Source: an uncultured Eubacteriales bacterium
GTDB taxonomy: Bacteria > Bacillota > Clostridia > Oscillospirales > Acutalibacteraceae
Assembly: GCA_910584745.1 (NCBI GenBank)
Contig: CAJUDG010000005.1
Span: 124,001 to 188,000 of the forward strand
DNA: 64,000 bases
Reading direction: 5' to 3'
In this document: positions 50,711-58,031 of the stretch, in pieces
Numbering within the stretch: position 1 is the stretch's first letter
Layout of the letters: the number at the start of each line of letters is the position of its first letter
Translations under genes and position numbers: made by a program
The notes under the pieces: generated by a model
Databases searched by the model: none
What the model was told of the DNA's origin: nothing
The model's input: the letters and a program-made list of their open reading frames with translations, nothing else

Positions 50711-51877
50711 TCAGTCTATTACCCGCACCCGGATGTTGGCTTCAAGGGTCGCAAGCTCCCTGGCGGCGGGGGCGATGTCCGCGCCGGTCACGTCCAGGAC
50801 CGTGTAGGCATAGTCGCCTCGGGACTTACTCTGCATGTTTTCAATGTTTATACCCGCCTTGCCGCAGACGCTGGTGAAGTCCGCGATGGCTCCGGGGACG
50901 TTCTTGTGTATGACGCAGATGCGCCGGGTGCCGGGCTCCCGGGCCATGGAGAGGTTGGGCAGGTTCACGGAGTTGATGATATTGCCGTTCTCGATATACT
51001 CCTTTATCTGATCCACGGCCATCTGGGCGCAGTTGTCCTCGCTCTCGGGAGTGGACGCGCCAAGATGGGGCAGGGGTATCACGTTTTCATTGCCCAGCAT
51101 CTCGTCGGCGGGGAAGTCCGTGGCATAGGCCGCGCACTTGCCGGACTCCAGGGCCGAGAGCAGGGCGGCGGTGTCCACAAGCTCGCCCCTGGCGAAGTTC
51201 ATAAGCCGCACGCCGTCCCTCATCTTACCCAGGGTCTCGGCGTTTATCATGCCCTTGGTGTCCTTGGTGGCGGGCAGGTGCAGGGTGATATAGTCGGAGC
51301 TTGCGTATATCTCGTCAAGTGACATGGACCTGTGCACCGAGCGGGACAGCCGCCAGGCCGCATCCACGGAGAGGTACGGGTCATAGCCGTAGACCTCCAT
51401 GCCCAGGGAGTGGGCGGCGTTGGCAACCAAGATACCGATGGCCCCAAGGCCCACAACGCCCAGTGACTTGCCCTGTATCTCGGGCCCGGCGAACTGGCCC
51501 TTGCCCTTCTCGACGAGCTTCGAGACATCGGCTCCCTGGCCCTTTAAGGTCTTCACCCAGTCCATGGCGGCGGGTATCTTCCGGGAGGAGAGCAGCAGCG
51601 CGCAGAGCACCAGCTCCTTCACGGCGTTGGCGTTGGCCCCGGGGGTGTTGAACACGGCCACGCCCTTTTTGGCGCAGTCCTCGGAGGGTATATTATTGGT
51701 CCCGGCCCCGGCACGTGCGATGGCCAGAAGGCTCTCGGGCAGCCCCATATCGTGCATGGAGGCCGAGCGCACCAGTATGCCGTCGGGGTCCTTCATCTCC
51801 GGGGAGAAGGTATAGCTCTCGCCGAAGCGCTTGGTGCCGGTGGGGCTTATCTTGTTGAGGCAGAGTATTTTGTACAT
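50711..51877 (-). CDS. serA: D-3-phosphoglycerate dehydrogenase
   Basis: First step of serine synthesis. 388 residues: the substrate domain, the NAD-binding motif LGVVGLGAIGILVAN, the active-site Arg in MNFARGELVDT, the Glu and the catalytic His in IPLPHLGASTPESEDN, and a C-terminal ACT domain (about 315-388, RRICVIHKNVPGAI) for feedback control. ATG at 51877 follows GAAAGGATG and gives MYKILCLNK; the longer ORF crosses the antitoxin promoter and is rejected. serC lies upstream, separated by toxin locus 2. Confidence 0.95.
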   Translation of the reverse strand: MYKILCLNKISPTGTKRFGESYTFSPEMKDPDGILVRSASMHDMGLPESLLAIARAGAGTNNIPSEDCAKKGVAVFNTPGANANAVKELVLCALLLSSRKIPAAMDWVKTLKGQGADVSKLVEKGKGQFAGPEIQGKSLGVVGLGAIGILVANAAHSLGMEVYGYDPYLSVDAAWRLSRSVHRSMSLDEIYASSDYITLHLPATKDTKGMINAETLGKMRDGVRLMNFARGELVDTAALLSALESGKCAAYATDFPADEMLGNENVIPLPHLGASTPESEDNCAQMAVDQIKEYIENGNIINSVNLPNLSMAREPGTRRICVIHKNVPGAIADFTSVCGKAGINIENMQSKSRGDYAYTVLDVTGADIAPAARELATLEANIRVRVID

Positions 51878-51909
51878 GGGGATCATCCTTTCAAAAGTTG
51901 TTGGGGGTA

Positions 51910-51937
51910 TTGACATAGGGGCAAAGTGTGATATAAT
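51910..51937 (+). promoter_or_regulatory. Promoter of antitoxin RNA 2
   Basis: TTGACA (51910-51915), a 16-base spacer and TATAAT (51932-51937). Same hexamers and spacer length as the antitoxin promoter of locus 1. Confidence 0.85.
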
Positions 51938-51943
51938 ATAAAT

Positions 51944-52040
51944 AAAAGAGGCGCTGACGGGATATCTCGGACGGTTAGCCAAAATTTTGAGCTACACAAA
52001 AAGTAACCGGCGACTTTGGCGAGAGGCGGTTACTTTTTTG
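51944..52040 (+). ncRNA. Putative antitoxin RNA 2
   Basis: About 97 bases, from the promoter to the terminator AAAAAGTAACCG (51998-52009) with CGGTTACTTTTT (52027-52038). The terminator overlaps the 3' end of toxin gene 2, to which it is antisense. Its 5' part (GGCGCTG 51950-51956, GATATC 51961-51966, ACGGTTAGCC 51971-51980) repeats the 5' leader of the toxin mRNA. Ends are inferred. Confidence 0.65.
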
Positions 52041-52230
52041 TGCCGTTATGAAGGGCTATCAGCAGATCGACGATGATATGAAGTACCATCACCATGACCA
52101 CTAATGCTTCGTAAGCACTCATTAAGTACGACCCCCTTTCGGCGTGGATTGTGCATCTCAAGTGCCTGCACATGCCGTACACCTACTCGTCGGCCAACCG
52201 TCCTCCGTACTCGATATCTGTTTCAGCGCC
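51950..52230. repeat. Inverted repeat framing toxin-antitoxin locus 2
   Basis: GGCGCTG, GATATC and ACGGTTAGCC at 51950-51980 recur inverted at 52191-52230 (CAGCGCC 52224-52230, GATATC 52213-52218, GGCCAACCGT 52192-52201), with one base different in the last block. Same design as locus 1 although the sequences differ. Confidence 0.78.
52030..52122 (-). CDS. Type I toxin-like hydrophobic peptide 2 (30 residues)
   Basis: MSAYEALVVMVMVLHIIVDL begins the peptide and ALHNGTKK ends it: an M-S-x-YE-A-L start, one membrane helix and a Lys-Lys end. It is a paralogue of the 28-residue peptide at 49366. RBS GAAAGGGGG is about 9 bases upstream. The leader of about 130 bases begins with a G/C hairpin (GCCCCCCTATAAAGGGGC), like that of locus 1. 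Convergent with a short RNA. Function as membrane toxin is inferred from family resemblance and layout. Confidence 0.72.
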   Translation of the reverse strand: MSAYEALVVMVMVLHIIVDLLIALHNGTKK

Positions 52231-52256
52231 CCGCCCCTTTATAGGGGGGCGCTTCT

Positions 52257-52285
52257 ATTTTACAGTATTCACCAAATTATGTCAA
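52257..52285 (-). promoter_or_regulatory. Promoter of toxin-peptide mRNA 2
   Basis: Leftward TTGACA (complement of 52280-52285), a 17-base spacer and TAAAAT (complement of 52257-52262), followed by AGAA as in locus 1. Confidence 0.85.
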
Positions 52286-52309
52286 TATATTTCTCGAGAT
52301 ATCTCGGAA

Positions 52310-53395
52310 TCAGCCGTTCTCCTTCTCAAACCGGGCCATGAACTCTACCAGCCTATCCACGCCCTCGGGCGGCATGGCGTTGTAGATGGACGCGCGCATA
52401 CCGCCTACGCTCCTGTGGCCCTTCAGGTTCACAAAGCCCGCCGCGGCGGCTTCCTTGACGAACTTCGCGTCCAGGTCCTTGTTGCCGGTGACGAAGGTCA
52501 CGTTCATGATGGAGCGGCTGTCCTTCTCGGCGCAGGGCTTGAAAAGCCTTGAATTATCAAGGAAATCGTAGAGGACCCCGGCCTTTTTCTCGTTGCGCTC
52601 CTTCATCTTCTCAAGGCCGCCGATGTCGTTCTTTATCCACTCCAGCACCAGCTTGCACATGTAGATGGGCCAGCAGGGCGGGGTGTTGTACATGGAGTCG
52701 TTGTCGGCCATGACCTTGTAGTCGAACATGGTGGGGGTGCCGGGCAGGGTCTCGCCTATAAGGTCATCGCGGACGATGACGATGGTGAGACCGGCGGGGG
52801 CCACGTTCTTCTGGGCCCCGGCATAAAGTAAACCAAACCGGGTTATGTCAATCGGCTGGCTCAGGATGCAGGAGGAGATATCCGCCACCAGGGGCACGTT
52901 GCCGGTATCGGGCAGCTGGTGCCAGAAGGTGCCGTAAATGGTGTTGTTCATGCAGATATGCAGATAGTCCGCGTCCGGGCGCAGCTCGTTTTTATCGATA
53001 GCGGGGATATGGCTGAAATTGTCGTCCTTGGAGGAGGCAACCGCCTTGCAGTCACCGTAGCGGCAGGCCTCCTTATAGGCCTTGGTGGAGAACTGGCCGG
53101 AGAGCACATAGTCGGCCTTGTGGTTCTTCACCATCAGGTTCATGGGCACGGCGGCGAACTGGCTTGAGGCCCCGCCCTGCAGGAACAGCACCTTATAGTT
53201 GTCGGGAATGTTCATGACTTCGCGGATAAGGGACTGGGCCTCGGCTATGATGGGCTCGAAGGCGGCGGAGCGGTGGGACATCTCCATCACCGACTGGCCG
53301 GTCTCGCCGTACTCCATAAGCTCGGCGGCGGCTTTCTCTAACACAGGTACCGGCAGCATGGAGGGGCCGGCGGAAAAATTGTAGACTCGTGACAT
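52310..53395 (-). CDS. serC: Phosphoserine aminotransferase
   Basis: PLP enzyme making 3-phosphoserine from phosphohydroxypyruvate and glutamate. 361 residues starting MSRVYNFSAGPSMLPVPVLE, with MEMSHRS, FLQGGASSQFAAVP for cofactor phosphate binding, LVADISSCILSQPID, and the PLP-Lys in LLYAGAQKNVAPAG. ATG at 53395 is 9 bases after AGGAGG; the longer ORF lacks an RBS. Upstream of serA, with toxin locus 2 between the two. Confidence 0.96.
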   Translation of the reverse strand: MSRVYNFSAGPSMLPVPVLEKAAAELMEYGETGQSVMEMSHRSAAFEPIIAEAQSLIREVMNIPDNYKVLFLQGGASSQFAAVPMNLMVKNHKADYVLSGQFSTKAYKEACRYGDCKAVASSKDDNFSHIPAIDKNELRPDADYLHICMNNTIYGTFWHQLPDTGNVPLVADISSCILSQPIDITRFGLLYAGAQKNVAPAGLTIVIVRDDLIGETLPGTPTMFDYKVMADNDSMYNTPPCWPIYMCKLVLEWIKNDIGGLEKMKERNEKKAGVLYDFLDNSRLFKPCAEKDSRSIMNVTFVTGNKDLDAKFVKEAAAAGFVNLKGHRSVGGMRASIYNAMPPEGVDRLVEFMARFEKENG

Positions 53396-53542
53396 GGGTT
53401 CTGACCTCCTAAAATTTATCAGGCTAATACAGTAAAGAAAACGTATGCTTTTCAATATTATAGCGTCCGAAGCGCCAAAATGCAAGAAAAAACAGGCTCT
53501 AATTCATTTTGAAGGAAAAATGCGGCGAATTTCATAAAATGT

Positions 53543-53571
53543 TTGCCCTACAGAATAATTTATGATATAAT
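53543..53571 (+). promoter_or_regulatory. Promoter of the sensory hydrogenase operon
   Basis: TTGCCC (53543-53548), a 17-base spacer and perfect TATAAT (53566-53571), 40 bases ahead of the first DRTGG gene. Confidence 0.75.
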
Positions 53572-53611
53572 GTTAAATACAGGCCTTAAGTTGATATTAG
53601 GAGGTAAAACT

Positions 53612-53962
53612 ATGCAGGTAAAAGACATCGTAGACATACTCAAATGCCAGATACTGGTGGAGGGGGACCTTGAGCAGGAGGTAAAGACAGCCTGCGGCAG
53701 CGACATGATGAGCGACGTGCTGGCCTTTGTAAAGGACCAGTCGGTGCTGCTGACGGGGCTTATGAACCCCCAGGTGGTGCGCACGGCGGAGATGATGGAC
53801 ATGCACTGCATCGTCTTCGTCCGGGGAAAGCCCGTGAACCAGCAGGTGCTGGACCTTGCAGAGATGAAGGACATGACTGTTTTAAGCTCGCCGTACCGCA
53901 TGTTTACCGCCTGCGGGCTGCTGTTTGAGAACGGCCTGAGAGGGGGCTGCGATATCTCATGA
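53612..53962 (+). CDS. DRTGG-domain protein (hydrogenase cluster)
   Basis: 116 residues. Begins MQVKDIVDILKCQILVEGD and ends SPYRMFTACGLLFENGL; the SDMMSDVLAFVKDQSVLLTG core is typical of the DRTGG family, which in clostridia sits beside [FeFe] hydrogenase genes. DRTGG domains are thought to bind a nucleotide or act as regulators; the biochemical role is unknown. RBS TAGGAGGT. It overlaps the next gene by 4 bases (ATGA), the first of a coupled series. Confidence 0.82.
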   Translation: MQVKDIVDILKCQILVEGDLEQEVKTACGSDMMSDVLAFVKDQSVLLTGLMNPQVVRTAEMMDMHCIVFVRGKPVNQQVLDLAEMKDMTVLSSPYRMFTACGLLFENGLRGGCDIS

Positions 53963-54387
53963 GTATGCTGCATTTGGAGTATCAGGTGCCCGGCGACGAC
54001 TTCACCCGGGCGGGCGAGGCCAGCGGCGACGTGAAGCACAAGCTCAAAAAGCTTGGCTATGAGCCCGACGCCATACGCCGGGTGGCTATAGCAATGTATG
54101 AGGGTGAGATAAACCTTGTGATACACGGCGGCGGCGGCGAGGCTATAGTGGACGTGGATCCGGACCGGGTGGACATCGCCCTTATCGACCAGGGCCCCGG
54201 CATACCCGACGTTGAGCAGGCCATGCAGGCCGGCTGGAGCACCGCCCCGGACAATGTGCGGGCCTTGGGCTTTGGCGCTGGGATGGGCCTGCCCAACATG
54301 AAAAAATACACCGACGAAATGACTATCGATTCCACGGTAGGCGTTGGCACTACTGTCAAGATGACTGTCATTCCCGGGAGGAAGTAG
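53959..54387 (+). CDS. RsbW-like ATP-binding regulator
   Basis: 142 residues of GHKL ATPase fold. N-box AIAMYEGEINLVIHGGG, G1 box ALIDQGPGIPD and G2 box FGAGMGLPNMKKYTDEM are visible; no phospho-accepting His domain is present. It resembles anti-sigma factor/serine kinase proteins such as RsbW and SpoIIAB. Coupled to the DRTGG gene before it and 11 bases ahead of the sensory hydrogenase gene, it is a good candidate for the output kinase of hydrogen or redox sensing. Confidence 0.87.
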   Translation: MSMLHLEYQVPGDDFTRAGEASGDVKHKLKKLGYEPDAIRRVAIAMYEGEINLVIHGGGGEAIVDVDPDRVDIALIDQGPGIPDVEQAMQAGWSTAPDNVRALGFGAGMGLPNMKKYTDEMTIDSTVGVGTTVKMTVIPGRK

Positions 54388-54398
54388 GAGCAAAGCCA

Positions 54399-55727
54399 AT
54401 GGCGGAGTTTTTCCATTCTGTTACATTAAAAGAAGACAAGTGCGTGGGCTGCACCAACTGCGTGAAGCGCTGCCCCACCGAGGCTATACGCATAAGAAAC
54501 GGCAAGGCCTTTATCGCTTCCGAGCGCTGCATAGACTGCGGCGAGTGTATACGCATCTGTCCCCACCACGCCAAGAGGGCCCGGTACACCCATATGGAGG
54601 ACCTGGGCAAGTTCAAGTATAACATAGCTCTGCCCGCCCCAAGTTTATACGGCCAGTTCAATAACCTGGACGATATAGATTACGTGCTGACGGGCCTTAA
54701 GAAGATGGGCTTCGACCAGGTGTATGAGGTCTCCCGGGCCGCGGAGCTGGTCAGCGAGGCCACCCGCAAGCTGATGTACAACGCCGAGACCGGCAGGGGC
54801 CTGCCAAGGCCAGTGATAAGCTCGGCCTGCCCGGCGGTGGTAAGGCTCATAAGAGTGCGCTTTCCAGACCTCTGCGACCATGTGCTGCCCCTGAAGTCCC
54901 CTATGGAGACGGCGGCAGGAATGGCGAAGCGGGAGGCAATGGAGAAGACCGGGCTTCCCGAGAAGGACATAGGCTGCTTCTTCATCACGCCCTGCCCGGC
55001 GAAGGTCACGGACATACAGATGCCCCTGGGGATAGACAGGTCAAAGGTGGACGGGGCCATCGCCATCAGCGAGGTGTTCCCCACCCTGAGCCACACTATG
55101 GACCGGCTTGAGAGCATAGAGCCCATCGCCAATTCCGGCATAATCGGCGTGGGCTGGAGCACAAGCGGCGGGGAGTCCGCGGCGCTGCTCAACGAGAAGT
55201 ACCTTGCCGCCGACGGCATAGAGAACGTGATACGTGTGCTGGAGGAGGTAGAGGACGAGCGCATAGGGGAGCTGGACTTTATCGAGCTCAACGCCTGCGC
55301 CGGGGGCTGCGTGGGGGGAGTGCTCTGCGTAGAGAACCCCTATGTGGCAAAGGCCAGGATACAGCGCCTTAGAAAGTATCTGCCGGTAAGCCAGAACCAC
55401 CTGGCCGGGGGGCCGGTGCCCACCGATATGGAGTGGGAGGGGGAGCTGGAGTTCTCAAACGTCATGACCCTTTCCTCGGACCTCAGCGAGGCCATGCGGA
55501 TGATGGTGGAGATAGACAATATCGAGGAGGAGCTGCCGGGCCTTGACTGCGGGGCCTGCGGCGCGCCTACCTGCCGGGCCTTTGCCGAGGACGTGGTGAA
55601 GGGCACGTGCAGGAAGACAGACTGCGTCTTTGTATACCGAAAGCAGATGCAGAAGGTGGCGAAGACCCTGGGCCAGCTTGAGGGCTGGACCCGGGCGGAA
55701 AACGACGAGAAGGAGGGCGGGGAATGA
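54399..55727 (+). CDS. Sensory-type (group C-like) [FeFe] hydrogenase
   Basis: 442 residues. Two ferredoxin clusters (CVGCTNCVKRCP, CIDCGECIRICP) are followed by an H-cluster domain: SSACPAVVRLI for TSCCP, TPCPAKVTD for MPCxxK, and LNACAGGCVGGVL for MACxxGCxxGG. The four cluster ligands are kept, but the first Cys of TSCCP, used for proton transfer, is Ala, as reported for the sensory HydS type. The C-terminus has a four-Cys Fe-S domain (LDCGACGAPTCRAFAED) and no PAS domain. It is coupled to the next DRTGG gene. Likely a slow hydrogenase that senses H2 rather than a bulk producer. Confidence 0.87.
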   Translation: MAEFFHSVTLKEDKCVGCTNCVKRCPTEAIRIRNGKAFIASERCIDCGECIRICPHHAKRARYTHMEDLGKFKYNIALPAPSLYGQFNNLDDIDYVLTGLKKMGFDQVYEVSRAAELVSEATRKLMYNAETGRGLPRPVISSACPAVVRLIRVRFPDLCDHVLPLKSPMETAAGMAKREAMEKTGLPEKDIGCFFITPCPAKVTDIQMPLGIDRSKVDGAIAISEVFPTLSHTMDRLESIEPIANSGIIGVGWSTSGGESAALLNEKYLAADGIENVIRVLEEVEDERIGELDFIELNACAGGCVGGVLCVENPYVAKARIQRLRKYLPVSQNHLAGGPVPTDMEWEGELEFSNVMTLSSDLSEAMRMMVEIDNIEEELPGLDCGACGAPTCRAFAEDVVKGTCRKTDCVFVYRKQMQKVAKTLGQLEGWTRAENDEKEGGE

Positions 55728-56056
55728 CTGTAAAGGAAATGGCCGGTACCCTGGGCTGGAAGCTGCTGGCCGGTGAGGACGGAGAGGACAACGAGATAGA
55801 CGGCTGCTATGTCGGGGACCTCTTGAGCTGGGTCATGGGCCGGGCCCAGGCGGGGAACGTCTGGCTGACGGTGATGGGCAACCTCAACGCCATCGCCGTG
55901 GCGGCCCTGGCGGACACCAGCTGCATAGTCCTCTGTGAGGACTCGGCCCTGGATGCGGACGCCAAGAAACGGGCCGACATGCAGGGCATACCTGTGTACG
56001 GCTGCGCGCCAAACCTGTATGACACCGCCGTGGCGGTACACGGGCTGCTAAAATGA
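55724..56056 (+). CDS. Second DRTGG-like protein
   Basis: 110 residues, from MTVKEMAGTLGWKLLAGEDG to DTAVAVHGLLK, with YVGDLLSWVMGRAQAGNVWL and ADMQGIPVYGC in the family pattern. It differs from the first DRTGG protein of the operon but has the same size and order of motifs, so the two could pair. It overlaps both neighbours by 4 bases. Role unknown. Confidence 0.8.
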   Translation: MTVKEMAGTLGWKLLAGEDGEDNEIDGCYVGDLLSWVMGRAQAGNVWLTVMGNLNAIAVAALADTSCIVLCEDSALDADAKKRADMQGIPVYGCAPNLYDTAVAVHGLLK

Positions 56057-56772
56057 GCGCGTACCCCTACGACCTGCACATCCACTCCTGTTTGTCCCCC
56101 TGCGGGGACAACGACATGACCCCCAACAATATCGTGGGCATGGCGGCGATATCCGGCCTTGACGTAATCGCCATCACCGACCATAACACCTGCAAAAACG
56201 CCCCGGCGGTGCTGAAGGTGGCACAGGAGGCGGGCATTGTCGCTATCCCGGGAATGGAGCTTTGCACCAGCGAAGAGGCCCACGTGGTTTGTCTTTTTGA
56301 GACCTTAGAGGGTGCTATGGAGTTCGACAGGTACATATATGATAATATGCCCCATATAAAGAATAAGCCGGAGATATTCGGCGAGCAGCGCATTCTGAAC
56401 GAGGACGACGAGCTTGTGGGCACTCTCGACGATTTGCTGCTGGTGGCTTCGTATATCGGTGCGGACGAGGTGAAGGCCCTCTGTGAGAGGTACGGCGGCA
56501 CGGCCTTTCCGGCCCATGTGGACAGGGACTCCTACAGCGTGACCGCGGCCCTTGGCAGCATACCCCCGGAGGGGGGATATACCTTCGCCGAGGTCACCAG
56601 GGAGGCGGATCTGGATGAGGTAAAGAAAATTTACCCGGAGCTCAATGGGATGGGCATAGTCCGGGACTCGGACAGCCACTATCTGGACACGCTGGCAACA
56701 TCCGTGCCGCACATCATCGAGCTGCCGGAAAAAACTGTCAGGGCGGTGCTCAAAATGCTTTCGGGAACGTGA
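56053..56772 (+). CDS. PHP-domain phosphoesterase (TrpH-like)
   Basis: 239 residues. YDLHIHSCLSPCGDND, IAITDHNTCKNAP, IPGMELCTSEEAHVV, TAFPAHVDR and VRDSDSHYLDT give the His/Asp/Glu ligands of the PHP trinuclear metal site. TrpH-type enzymes hydrolyse nucleoside bisphosphates or short RNA ends. It is the last gene of the sensory operon and coupled to the DRTGG gene, so it may degrade a signal nucleotide made or bound there; this is speculation. Its stop codon abuts a 23-bp palindrome. Confidence 0.85.
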   Translation: MSAYPYDLHIHSCLSPCGDNDMTPNNIVGMAAISGLDVIAITDHNTCKNAPAVLKVAQEAGIVAIPGMELCTSEEAHVVCLFETLEGAMEFDRYIYDNMPHIKNKPEIFGEQRILNEDDELVGTLDDLLLVASYIGADEVKALCERYGGTAFPAHVDRDSYSVTAALGSIPPEGGYTFAEVTREADLDEVKKIYPELNGMGIVRDSDSHYLDTLATSVPHIIELPEKTVRAVLKMLSGT

Positions 56773-56824
56773 TATCGATATATTATATCGATATTTTGGT
56801 AACTATAACCAGGGATATCGATAA
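56772..56824. promoter_or_regulatory. ATATCGATAT palindromes upstream of the hydrogenase operon
   Basis: ATATCGATATA (56772-56782) and TATATCGATAT (56784-56794) form a perfect 23-bp palindrome around one T. A third copy, ATATCGATA, lies at 56815-56823. The copies precede the likely promoter, the place for an activator or repressor site. They do not match the Rex or CsoR consensus. Confidence 0.65.
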
Positions 56825-56848
56825 AAAATGATGGAAATTGTTGTTCTT

Positions 56849-56878
56849 TTGGTTTTAATTCTTTAATGGAATTATAAA
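56849..56878 (+). promoter_or_regulatory. Likely promoter of the hydABC operon
   Basis: TTGGTT (56849-56854), an 18-base spacer and TATAAA (56873-56878) in a strongly A+T-rich stretch, 60 bases before hydC. The -35 match is partial. Confidence 0.5.
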
Positions 56879-56937
56879 TGCCCGCCAATTTGATATATTT
56901 AAATCACGATGCAAGAAGAAAGGAAGATGGTCGAATT

Positions 56938-57435
56938 ATGCAAAAACGTATCAGCACTCTGCCCTTCCACGATACCCCCGAGCAGGCAAAGAAGCTCGAC
57001 GAGGTCATCGAGGGCCTTAAGGGACAGGCCGGAGCCGTCATGCCCGCCCTGCACCAGGCCCAGGACATCTATGGCTACCTGCCCATGGAGGTGCAGAAAA
57101 AGATCGCCGACGGCCTTGGGGCCTCCCTTGAGGAGGTCTACGGCGTTTCCACGTTCTACTCCCAGTTCAGCTTAACGCCCAAGGGCCGCAACCACATCTC
57201 CGTCTGCCTTGGCACGGCCTGCTATGTAAAGGGCTCTGACAAGGTGCTGGACCGTATCGTCGAGAAGCTGCACATACAGCCCGAGGAGTGCACCGAGGAC
57301 GGCCTGTTCAGCTTGACCGCCTGCCGCTGCATAGGCGCCTGCGGCCTTGCGCCCGTCATGATGATAAACGAGGACGTGTACGGCCGCCTGGCCCCCGAGG
57401 ACGTGGACGGCATTCTGGAGAAGTACGCGGAGTAA
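56938..57435 (+). CDS. hydC: NAD-linked [FeFe] hydrogenase subunit HydC (NuoE-like)
   Basis: 165 residues of the thioredoxin-like 24-kDa subunit family. The 2Fe-2S ligands are in SVCLGTACYVKGS and LTACRCIGACGLAPVM; the helical N-terminus GAVMPALHQAQDIYGYLP is standard. ATG at 56938 gives MQKRISTLPF; the GGAAGATGG site is a little distant. It passes electrons between the HydB flavin subunit and the hydrogenase. First gene of the second hydrogenase operon. Confidence 0.93.
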   Translation: MQKRISTLPFHDTPEQAKKLDEVIEGLKGQAGAVMPALHQAQDIYGYLPMEVQKKIADGLGASLEEVYGVSTFYSQFSLTPKGRNHISVCLGTACYVKGSDKVLDRIVEKLHIQPEECTEDGLFSLTACRCIGACGLAPVMMINEDVYGRLAPEDVDGILEKYAE

Positions 57436-57441
57436 GGCCCC

Positions 57442-58008
57442 ATGCGTGAACTTTCACTGAACGTAATGGACATCGCCCAGAACTCCATCTCCGCCGGGGC
57501 CAGCCTTATCACCATAACGGTGGAGGAGGACAGGGGGCTTGACGAGCTCTCGATATCCATCGGCGACAACGGCCGGGGCATGACCCCCGAGCAGGTGGAG
57601 CATGTGACGGACCCGTTCTTTACCACCCGGACTACCAGAAGCGTGGGGCTGGGGGTGCCCCTCTTTAAGATGGAGGCGGAGATGACCGGCGGGCGGTTCT
57701 CTATAGAGTCCACCGTGGGGGTGGGCACCACCACCACTGCCGTGTTCAAGCCCTCAAGCGTGGACATGATACCCCTTGGGGACATAAACGGCACGGTCAG
57801 TATGCTGGTGATGATGAACCCCGATCTCGACTTTCTCTATACCCGGGGCTTTAAGCCGGAGGGGGGAGAGCGGCGGGAGTTCGCCCTTGACACCAGGGAG
57901 CTTCGCACGGTCCTTGGGGAGGACGTGCCCTTGAACCTGCCGGACGTGACAGGGTGGGTCAACGATTTTCTAAGCGAGAACACAGACGAGCTTTTAAACG
58001 GTCTATAA
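57442..58008 (+). CDS. GHKL ATPase domain protein inside the hydrogenase operon
   Basis: 188 residues. MRELSLNVMDIAQNSISAGA holds the N-box Asn, SIGDNGRGMTPEQ is the G1 box and RSVGLGVPLFKMEAEMTGG the G2 box. There is no histidine phosphotransfer or sensor domain, so it is a stand-alone ATP-binding protein; the C-terminal 60 residues are extra to the fold. It lies 6 bases after hydC. It resembles proteins found in the same place in other clostridial hydABC clusters; function unknown, regulation of the enzyme or of transcription being likely. Confidence 0.85.
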   Translation: MRELSLNVMDIAQNSISAGASLITITVEEDRGLDELSISIGDNGRGMTPEQVEHVTDPFFTTRTTRSVGLGVPLFKMEAEMTGGRFSIESTVGVGTTTTAVFKPSSVDMIPLGDINGTVSMLVMMNPDLDFLYTRGFKPEGGERREFALDTRELRTVLGEDVPLNLPDVTGWVNDFLSENTDELLNGL

Positions 58009-58031
58009 AATCAGGAAGGAGCGACAGATAT

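Noticed and set aside
51878..51982. N-terminal extension of serA
   Set aside because: It covers the antitoxin RNA promoter and adds residues unlike any SerA; ATG 51877 gives the standard start.
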